Source: Microbacterium azadirachtae
GTDB lineage: Bacteria; Actinomycetota; Actinomycetes; Actinomycetales; Microbacteriaceae
Reading direction: 5' to 3'
Assembly (NCBI RefSeq): GCF_000956505.1
Contig: NZ_JYIX01000027.1
Coordinates: 1-64,000, forward strand
Length of the DNA: 64,000 bases
The translations under genes and the position numbers were made by a program. Positions 58,943-64,000 of the stretch are shown piece after piece (position 1 is the first letter of the stretch; every line of letters starts with the position of its first letter). The notes under the pieces were generated by a model, which was not told the DNA's origin, did not search any database, and was given only the letters and a program-made list of their open reading frames with translations.

Positions 58943-59604
58943 TGACGGATCCCAAGGACTTCGAAGAGCCCGAAGAGGGTCGTGAGGTCGGCGGTCAGGG
59001 GTCGGACGCGAACGCGTCCGGCCCCGGGCCGGTCCCTGAGCCCGTCGAAGGATCCGATGACGCGCAGGACGCCGAAGAGCTCACGGTCGACGACATCCTG
59101 AACATCGCTCAGAACGACGACGCGCTCGCCGAGGACGCCGTGGAGGATGCGGCCCTCCACGACGCCGAGCACACCCTGCTCGTCGACCTCAAGCGCCTTC
59201 AGGCCGAGTACGCGAACTACCGCCGCCGCACCGAGGAGCAGCGCGGTGTCGAGATCCAGCGCGCGAAGGGCGAGGCCGCCAAGGGCCTGCTCCCCGTGCT
59301 CGACGACCTCGACCGCGCCGCCGCGCACGGCGATCTGGAGGAAGGAAGCCCCTTCGCCGCGATCGCCGACAAGATCCGCTCGGTCGTCGAGCGCCTCGGC
59401 GTGGTCTCCTACGGCGAGAAGGGCGACGAGTTCGACCCGCAGCAGCACGAGGCGATCTTCCAGCAGCCCACTCCGGGTGTGGAGAAGACCATCGTGCTCG
59501 AGGTCGTCGAGGTGGGCTACCGCCTGGGCGATGTCGAGCTGCGTCCCGCCAAGGTCGTCGTCGCCGTTCCCCCTGACCCTTCGGCAGGCTCAGGGACCGC
59601 TTAG
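58939..59604 (+). CDS. grpE: Nucleotide exchange factor GrpE
   Basis: 221 aa. Promotes ADP release from DnaK. Long N-terminal helix region [21 protein letters not shown] and the C-terminal beta domain [21 protein letters not shown] with [21 protein letters not shown] are diagnostic. Both ends carry repeat-derived sequence: [10 protein letters not shown] near residue 35 is encoded by an R2 palindrome (59031-59050) and the last residues [11 protein letters not shown] by a variant (59571-59599). Start GTG 58939 overlaps the dnaK stop; ATG 58942 is the alternative, one residue shorter. Confidence 0.97.
   Translation: MMTDPKDFEEPEEGREVGGQGSDANASGPGPVPEPVEGSDDAQDAEELTVDDILNIAQNDDALAEDAVEDAALHDAEHTLLVDLKRLQAEYANYRRRTEEQRGVEIQRAKGEAAKGLLPVLDDLDRAAAHGDLEEGSPFAAIADKIRSVVERLGVVSYGEKGDEFDPQQHEAIFQQPTPGVEKTIVLEVVEVGYRLGDVELRPAKVVVAVPPDPSAGSGTA
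59031..59050. repeat. R2 palindromic repeat in the 5' part of grpE
   Basis: GGTCCCTGAGCCCGTCGAAG, identical to the copy inside fprA (43319) but in the other coding orientation. It is translated as VPEPVEG. Confidence 0.85.
59571..59599. repeat. R2-variant repeat at the 3' end of grpE
   Basis: CCCTGACCCTTCGGCAGGCT followed by CAGGGACCG is the inverse orientation of GGTCCCTGAGCCTGCCGAAG. It forms CCCTGA/TCAGGG arms and encodes the GrpE C-terminus. It may pause transcription just before dnaJ. Confidence 0.82.
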
Positions 59605-59607
59605 CAT

Positions 59608-60594
59608 ATGGCTAGCCAGGACTGGTTCGACAAGGACTTCTACAAGACCCTCGGCGTCTCGAAGGACGTGTCCGAGGCGGATCTGAAGAAGACCTACCGC
59701 AAGCTCGCGCGCAAGTACCACCCCGACTCCAACGCCGGCGATGCCGCGGCGGAGGCGAAGTTCAAGGAGATCAGCGAGGCGTACTCGGTGCTCTCCGACA
59801 AGGAGCAGCGTGCCGAGTACGACCAGATCCGCGCCATGGGCGCCGGCGGCGCGCGCTTCACGGCTCCGGGGAGCGCCGGCAACGGCGGCTTCGACGACGT
59901 GTTCAGCGCGTTCGGCCGTGGCCGTGGCGGGCAGCAGGGCGACTTCGACGACATCTTCGCGATGTTCAACCAGGGCGGCGGATCCTTCGGCTCCGGGCGC
60001 TTCGGTCAGCCGTCCGGCGGCTACCGGGGCTTCGGCGGCCCGCAGAAGGGCGCCGATGTCACGGCCCGCACGACGCTGTCGTTCGCGACAGCGGTGCAGG
60101 GCGAGACCGTGACGCTGCAGGGCGAGGACGGCCGGCCGCTCAAGGTGAAGATCCCCGCCGGCGTCAAGGACGGGCAGAAGATCCGGCTCCGCGGCCGGGG
60201 GCGTCCCTCGCCCGATGGCGGGGAGAACGGCGACATCGTGGTGCAGGTCGCCGTGAAGCCGCATCCGGTGTTCACCCGCGACGGGCTGAACCTGCGCGTC
60301 ACCGTGCCGATCACCTTCACCGAGGCCGCGCTCGGCGCCACCATCGAGGTGCCGACGCTCGGCGGCGATCCGGTCAAGCTCAAGGTCGCGGCGGGCACGC
60401 CGTCCGGCCGGGTGCTGCGGGTCAAGGGCCGCGGGGTCACCACGTCCAAGGGCACCGGCGACCTGCTCGCCGAGGTCCAGGTCGCCGTGCCGTCGCACCT
60501 CGACGACGCCGCGCGCGAAGCGCTGGAGCGTTTCCGTGCCGCCGAACCCGCGGAGAACCCGCGTACCGAGCTGCTGGCGAAGGCGCGGGCGTGA
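59608..60594 (+). CDS. dnaJ: DnaJ-family co-chaperone without zinc finger (type II/CbpA-like)
   Basis: 328 aa. J domain at residues 8-75 with HPD in RKLARKYHPDSNAGD; Gly/Phe-rich region 80-145 (GGFDDVFSAFGRGRGG, FNQGGGSFGSGRFGQPSGGYRGFGG); then C-terminal substrate domains directly (ADVTARTTLSFATAVQGETV, VKIPAGVKDGQKIRLRGRGRPS). The four CxxCxGxG repeats of type I DnaJ are completely absent. The ATG lies 3 bp after the grpE stop. In actinobacteria this operon-linked J protein works with DnaK in general folding; a second, zinc-containing DnaJ is usually near hrcA elsewhere. Confidence 0.96.
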   Translation: MASQDWFDKDFYKTLGVSKDVSEADLKKTYRKLARKYHPDSNAGDAAAEAKFKEISEAYSVLSDKEQRAEYDQIRAMGAGGARFTAPGSAGNGGFDDVFSAFGRGRGGQQGDFDDIFAMFNQGGGSFGSGRFGQPSGGYRGFGGPQKGADVTARTTLSFATAVQGETVTLQGEDGRPLKVKIPAGVKDGQKIRLRGRGRPSPDGGENGDIVVQVAVKPHPVFTRDGLNLRVTVPITFTEAALGATIEVPTLGGDPVKLKVAAGTPSGRVLRVKGRGVTTSKGTGDLLAEVQVAVPSHLDDAAREALERFRAAEPAENPRTELLAKARA

Positions 60595-60606
60595 TGAGCC
60601 TCTCGG

Positions 60607-60767
60607 TCGTTGAGCGTCCTTCGTCTCGTCGCTGCGCTCCTCGCTCAGGAACCGGTTCGCCGGTCCCTGAGCGCCTCGCTTCAGGAACCGGTTCGTCGGT
60701 CCCTGAGCGAGCCGCTTCAGGAACCGGTTCGTCGGTCCCTGAGCGAGCGCAGCGAGACGAAGGGCGT
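60607..60767. repeat. R1 palindromes with three tandem 36-bp units between dnaJ and hspR
   Basis: An outer inverted pair, GCGTCCTTCGTCTCGTCGC at the left and GCGAGACGAAGGGCG at the right, encloses three direct copies of a 36-bp unit containing AGGAACCGGTTCGTCGGTCC, starting at 60647, 60683 and 60719. Each unit has the 8-bp palindrome AACCGGTT. It lies inside the operon and could lower hspR expression. Confidence 0.88.
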
Positions 60768-60801
60768 CCGATGACCGGAACGGCAGTGCCGGAGGTGCGC
60801 C

Positions 60802-61281
60802 GTGGGCGATGAGCGCATGAGCGCGGACACCCCGGTCTTCGCGATCGCGGTCGCCGCCGAGCTCGCCGGGATGCACCCGCAGACCCTGCGGCAGTACGAC
60901 CGGATCGGCCTGGTCGTGCCCGGTCGCACCCGAGGCGGGTCCCGCCGCTATTCGATGCGCGACATCGAGCAGCTGCGCGAGGTCGCCCAGCTGTCCAGCG
61001 AGGGCATGAGCCTGCCCGCGATCGCGCGCCTCCTCGACCTCGAGGACGAGGTGCGCACGCTGCACCGCCGCGTGGTCGAGCTCGAGCTCGCACTGCGCGA
61101 GGAGCGCGCCAACCGTCCCGGTCTGCGCGTGTTCGCCGCAGGCACGTCCGGATCCGTCATGGCCGTCCCGTCGGGCCGCCGGATCCGCCGCTCCACCGAG
61201 GTCGTGCTGTGGCGGCCGTGGGGGAGCACTCCGGAGCACCCCGACGACCTCGCCGACGACCCGGACGACAGCGCCCGCTGA
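60802..61281 (+). CDS. hspR: Heat-shock repressor HspR (MerR family)
   Basis: 159 aa. MerR-type winged helix in residues 12-80: VFAIAVAAELAGMHPQTLRQYDRIGLVVPGRTRGGSRRYSMRDIEQLREV. This FxIxxAAxxxGMHPQTLRxYxRxGL pattern is specific to HspR. Then a coiled coil (EVRTLHRRVVELELALREE) and a C-terminus with SGRRIRRSTEVVLWRP. HspR binds HAIR sequences with DnaK as co-repressor. The GTG follows GGAGGTGCGCC. It is last in the operon whose promoter carries a HAIR, forming a feedback loop. Confidence 0.95.
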   Translation: MGDERMSADTPVFAIAVAAELAGMHPQTLRQYDRIGLVVPGRTRGGSRRYSMRDIEQLREVAQLSSEGMSLPAIARLLDLEDEVRTLHRRVVELELALREERANRPGLRVFAAGTSGSVMAVPSGRRIRRSTEVVLWRPWGSTPEHPDDLADDPDDSAR

Positions 61282-61331
61282 GCGGCGCCGCGGGCGCCGT
61301 CTGCGCGCCCGCGATCGGTCCAATAGTATCT

Positions 61332-61343
61332 GAAATCGATTTC
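61332..61343. promoter_or_regulatory. LacI-type operator 1
   Basis: GAAATCGATTTC, a perfect 12-bp palindrome within TCTGAAATCGATTTCC. It is 79 bp upstream of an identical site and about 195 bp before the binding-protein gene. The stretch 61282-61536 contains no gene. Confidence 0.82.
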
Positions 61344-61410
61344 CATTGCGAAGCGTCTCACTGCCCGGTGGCGGGTTCGGAAGCGAATCCGCGAAGAGTG
61401 TCTTGTGTCT

Positions 61411-61422
61411 GAAATCGATTTC
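61411..61422 (+). promoter_or_regulatory. LacI-type operator 2, within the promoter of the sugar importer
   Basis: GAAATCGATTTC again, in TCTGAAATCGATTTCG. It lies between TTGTGT (61403-61408) and TACTCT (61425-61430), the likely -35 and -10, so a bound repressor would block RNA polymerase. With operator 1, looping is possible. Confidence 0.85.
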
Positions 61423-61536
61423 GCCTACTCTGAGTGCAGCCCGGTCGATGCCGACTCAGCGCGACCGCGGACCCGGCCCCCCGTGCCGGACCCAGCACCG
61501 AATCGACGAGGAAGTCGTGTTCCCGAGGAGGAACCC

Positions 61537-62907
61537 ATGAAGACGGACACACAGCGCACGCGCCGGGTGGTGATGGCCGCTCTCGGCGGCATCACGGCGG
61601 TAGGACTGCTCGCAGGCTGCGGCTCGAGCACCCCTGGTCAGGCCGCAGGGGGCGGAGGCGATTCCTCCGGCAAGACCACGATCGAGTTCTGGCACCGCAC
61701 GTTCACCCCGCCGGAGAACGCCTGGTACAAGGACATCGTCAAGAAGTTCAACGCCTCGCAGGACAAGATCGTCGTCAAGGACACGGAGATCCCGGCCGAC
61801 GCCTGGGACCAGAAGATGAAGGCCGCCCAGGCCGCGGGCAAGGCCCCCGACATCTACACGCACTCCGGCAGCATCCAGGACGCGGTGAACGCGGGGCAGC
61901 TGTACGACCTCGGCAAGGTCGTCGACAAGTCCAAGCTCGGCGAGATCATCGACTCCGCGAAGTCGGTGTCCGAGATCGGCGGGACCTACTACGCCTACCC
62001 GCTCCTGCAGGAGGCCCAGACGGTGCTGTTCTGGAACAAGGACATGCTCTCCAAAGCCGGCGTCGACACCGACAAGGCCCCGGCCACCTGGGACGACCTG
62101 CTCGCCGACTGCGCGAAGATCCAGCCGACGCTCGCCCAGGGGCAGTACTGCATCTCGCCCTCGTCCGACGCCATCACCTTCGCCTGGTCGACCGTCGGCC
62201 AGCAGTACAACTTCGCCGGGCACACCGCGCTCACCGACGACTGGAAGTCGCCGAACATCGACAACGCCGGGTACCGCGACCTGATGTCCAAGTACAAGGA
62301 GCTGTGGGACAAGGGCTACATGCCCAAGCAGGCGCTCGCCGCCTACGTCGAGGGCAAGGACTTCGGCCAGAAGAAGGTCGCCTTCAAGGTCTCCGGCTCG
62401 TGGATGATGTCCGAGATCGGATCCGACTATCCCGACCTCCTCACCAAGACCGGGATCGGCGCCTTCCCGAACGCCTCGAACGCCGATGGTCGCACCGCCA
62501 CCACGCTCGGCAACTTCAAGTGGGTCATCGACGCGAAGACCAAGAACGCCGAGGCCGCGGGGAAGTTCCTGGAGTGGTCGCTCGCCGGCGACCCGCAGAA
62601 CCTCGTGCCCTTCTTCGTGAACACGCAGTTCACCAAGGTCCCCGTGCGCAAGTCGGTGCAGGACGCTGTCGCGAAGGACGAGGCCGCGGCCAAGGCGCCG
62701 TGGTCGACCGTCATCACGAACGACATCGCGCCCGACGCGATCTCCGAGCCGACCTACCCGTGGGACGTCTCGCTCGCGGTCGGCACCGCGATGGAGTCGG
62801 TGATGAAGGGCGCAGCCTCGCCGGATGACGCGATCAACACGGCGAACGCCGCGATCCAGAAGGTCATCCAGTCGCAGGACCTGCCCAGCAAGGCTCCCAA
62901 GAAGTGA
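61537..62907 (+). CDS. Sugar ABC transporter substrate-binding lipoprotein (family 1)
   Basis: 456 aa. Signal peptide with lipobox VGLLAGC (lipid on C28), then a flexible Gly/Ser linker. Extracytoplasmic solute-binding fold family 1: TIEFWHRTFTPPENAWYKDIVKKFNAS, the conserved DAWDQKMKAAQAAGKAPDIYTHSG, YYAYPLLQEAQTVLFWNKDML and GIGAFPNASNADGRTATTLGNFKWVIDAKTKN. ATG follows CGAGGAGGAACCC. It is first in the operon with two permease genes and is controlled by twin LacI-type sites. The sugar is probably an oligosaccharide or glycoside, but it cannot be named. Confidence 0.93.
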   Translation: MKTDTQRTRRVVMAALGGITAVGLLAGCGSSTPGQAAGGGGDSSGKTTIEFWHRTFTPPENAWYKDIVKKFNASQDKIVVKDTEIPADAWDQKMKAAQAAGKAPDIYTHSGSIQDAVNAGQLYDLGKVVDKSKLGEIIDSAKSVSEIGGTYYAYPLLQEAQTVLFWNKDMLSKAGVDTDKAPATWDDLLADCAKIQPTLAQGQYCISPSSDAITFAWSTVGQQYNFAGHTALTDDWKSPNIDNAGYRDLMSKYKELWDKGYMPKQALAAYVEGKDFGQKKVAFKVSGSWMMSEIGSDYPDLLTKTGIGAFPNASNADGRTATTLGNFKWVIDAKTKNAEAAGKFLEWSLAGDPQNLVPFFVNTQFTKVPVRKSVQDAVAKDEAAAKAPWSTVITNDIAPDAISEPTYPWDVSLAVGTAMESVMKGAASPDDAINTANAAIQKVIQSQDLPSKAPKK

Positions 62908-62990
62908 GTGCGGCGCGGTCGGGGACCGCTGCGCGGCCGTCCCCGACCGCGCGGCCCGCGCCCAGCACCTCAGAACGACGGGGAGAGACG

Positions 62991-63917
62991 ATGGCCACCG
63001 AAGCGATCGACGACCGGCGCACGATCAAGCGCCGGCACGCCAAGTACCGCAATCGCGACACGAAGCTCGCCTACCTGATGCTCGCGCCCGTGGTGATCCT
63101 GCTCGGCGTCTTCGTCGCGTGGCCGGCGGTGTACGCAGGGTTCCTGTCGTTCCAGGACTGGAGCTTCTACAAGGATCCGCAGTTCGTCGGCGTGAAGAAC
63201 TACGCCGACGTCCTGACGGACCCGCTGTTCGTCGCCACGATCGGCCGCGGCTTCCTGTTCGTGCTGCTGACGGTGCCCCCGATGCTCGTTCTCGCATTCC
63301 TGTTCGCGAGTCTCGTGGTGACGCTGTCCCGCCGCCTGGCGACGATCCTCAAGGTCAGCATCTACATCCCGACGATCATCTCCGGCGTCATCGCCTCCAT
63401 CATCTTCGTGGTGATCTACGCCTACGACGGCGGGATCCTGAACGCGGTGCTCGCCGCATTCCACATCGACCCGGTGTCCTGGATCGGGGATCCGGCGTGG
63501 GCGCTCCTCTCCGTCGCCGTGCCGGCGGTCTGGCTCGGCATGGGCCTGACGTCGCTCATCATGGTCGCCGCGATGGTCGACATCCCGACGGAGTACTACG
63601 AGGCGGCCGCGATGGAGGGCGCGGGGTGGTGGCAGAAGACCTTCTACATCACGATGCCGCAGATGAAGAACGTGTTCCTGTACCTGCTCATCACGGGCTT
63701 CGTCGCCGCGATCCAGCAGTTCGAGCTGCCCCTCGTCATGACGCAGGGCGGGCCGCTGGACTCGACCACCCTGCCGAACCTGTTCATCTTCAACCACTTC
63801 CGCAACGACGTGAACGTGGGCTACTCGATCGCCGCGGCGCTGCTGCTGTTCGTGGTGCTGGGATCCGTGTCGGCCCTCGTGTTCAAGTTCATCAACTCCG
63901 AGAGGCTGGTCGACTGA
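62991..63917 (+). CDS. Sugar ABC transporter permease, MalF-like
   Basis: 308 aa from the ATG after GGGGAGAGACG; an open 29-codon extension upstream is low complexity and was left out. Six membrane helices; LAYLMLAPVVILLGVFVAWPAVYAGFLSFQDWSF at the start and the EAA loop EYYEAAAMEGAGWWQKTFYITMPQMKN near residue 210. Pairs with the downstream MalG-like permease. A 83-bp gap separates it from the binding protein gene. Confidence 0.93.
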   Translation: MATEAIDDRRTIKRRHAKYRNRDTKLAYLMLAPVVILLGVFVAWPAVYAGFLSFQDWSFYKDPQFVGVKNYADVLTDPLFVATIGRGFLFVLLTVPPMLVLAFLFASLVVTLSRRLATILKVSIYIPTIISGVIASIIFVVIYAYDGGILNAVLAAFHIDPVSWIGDPAWALLSVAVPAVWLGMGLTSLIMVAAMVDIPTEYYEAAAMEGAGWWQKTFYITMPQMKNVFLYLLITGFVAAIQQFELPLVMTQGGPLDSTTLPNLFIFNHFRNDVNVGYSIAAALLLFVVLGSVSALVFKFINSERLVD

Positions 63918-64000
63918 TGAGCGCGACGCGCCAGAGCACCGTGCCCGAGACCACCCGGATCGTCCTCGACGGCAAGGATCACCGCCGCTTCACGATGCCG
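63917..64000 (+). CDS. Sugar ABC transporter permease, second subunit (5' end only)
   Basis: 28 codons before the window edge: MSATRQSTVPETTRIVLDGK and DHRRFTMP. The ATG shares one base with the preceding TGA (TGATG). Only the cytoplasmic N-terminus is visible, so identity as the MalG-like partner is inferred from operon position. Confidence 0.7.
   Translation, partial: MSATRQSTVPETTRIVLDGKDHRRFTMP

Noticed and set aside
60607-60767. CRISPR array
   Set aside because: The 36-bp spacing of AGGAACCGGTTCG drew attention, but the units are contiguous with no unique spacers, only three exist, the sequence recurs elsewhere as REP elements, and no cas genes are near.

Overview
ORGANISM. The window is very GC-rich, densely packed chromosomal DNA with many GTG starts, 4-base ATGA/GTGA gene overlaps, leaderless-looking promoters, an HspR/HAIR-controlled dnaK operon, menaquinone genes and a ferredoxin-type sulfite reductase. 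Together these point to a high-GC actinobacterium. The short intergenic palindromes and the DUF3817, DUF4229 and DUF4287 proteins fit Microbacteriaceae, probably Microbacterium or a close relative; that is inference from gene content. No rRNA, tRNA, phage or intact insertion sequence was seen. LAYOUT. 1-5065: NCS1 nucleobase-type permease with a cysteine hydrolase, a PLP-dependent decarboxylase and an M18 aminopeptidase. 5229-7580: a HelR-like RNA polymerase-recycling ATPase behind a perfect 19-bp rifamycin-associated element (RAE). 7601-10030: an ArsR-type regulator divergent from a cupin, DUF4287 and RibD/DHFR-like operon, with a perfect palindromic operator between them. 10111-13589: DUF4229 protein, PLD-N membrane protein, menD, ppk2. 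14176-21999: ABC-2 exporter, a large RND pump and a two-component system translationally coupled to the pump. 22022-25621: dcd, a Pro/Ala-rich membrane protein, an MFS pump and an AraC regulator. 25753-29004: two divergent MarR-like regulators with histidine-rich extensions, then a TetR/hydrolase divergon. 29056-32024: an MFS protein, a solitary TOPRIM protein and a Phd/VapC toxin-antitoxin pair. 32183-40846: a catabolic cluster of unknown substrate (MFS importer, two alpha/beta hydrolases, PucR regulator, FAH-family enzyme, RidA, cyclase, FAD oxidoreductase). 40907-54562: assimilatory sulfate reduction, all on the minus strand. 54861-56896: RIO1-like kinase with a possible leader peptide, DUF3817 and NIPSNAP proteins. 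56927-61281: dnaK-grpE-dnaJ-hspR. 61332-64000: a sugar ABC importer behind twin LacI-type operators, running off the edge. HOW THE GENES WORK TOGETHER. The sulfur block is nearly a complete route: an ABC importer, ATP sulfurylase CysDN, iron-sulfur APS reductase CysH, sirohaem-dependent sulfite reductase, FprA and a 7Fe ferredoxin as likely electron donors, and SUMT plus a CbiX-type chelatase for sirohaem. No sulfonate monooxygenase and no precorrin-2 dehydrogenase is visible. MOST INTERESTING SIGNALS. GGATCC is about nine times more frequent than composition predicts, resembling cyanobacterial HIP1. Several families of palindromic repeats occur, and copies inside cysN, cysH, cobA, fprA and grpE are translated in frame. 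The RAE-helR pair, the His-rich MarR pair, a 14-codon leader ORF before a RIO kinase, and an alpha/beta hydrolase lacking its nucleophile also stand out.
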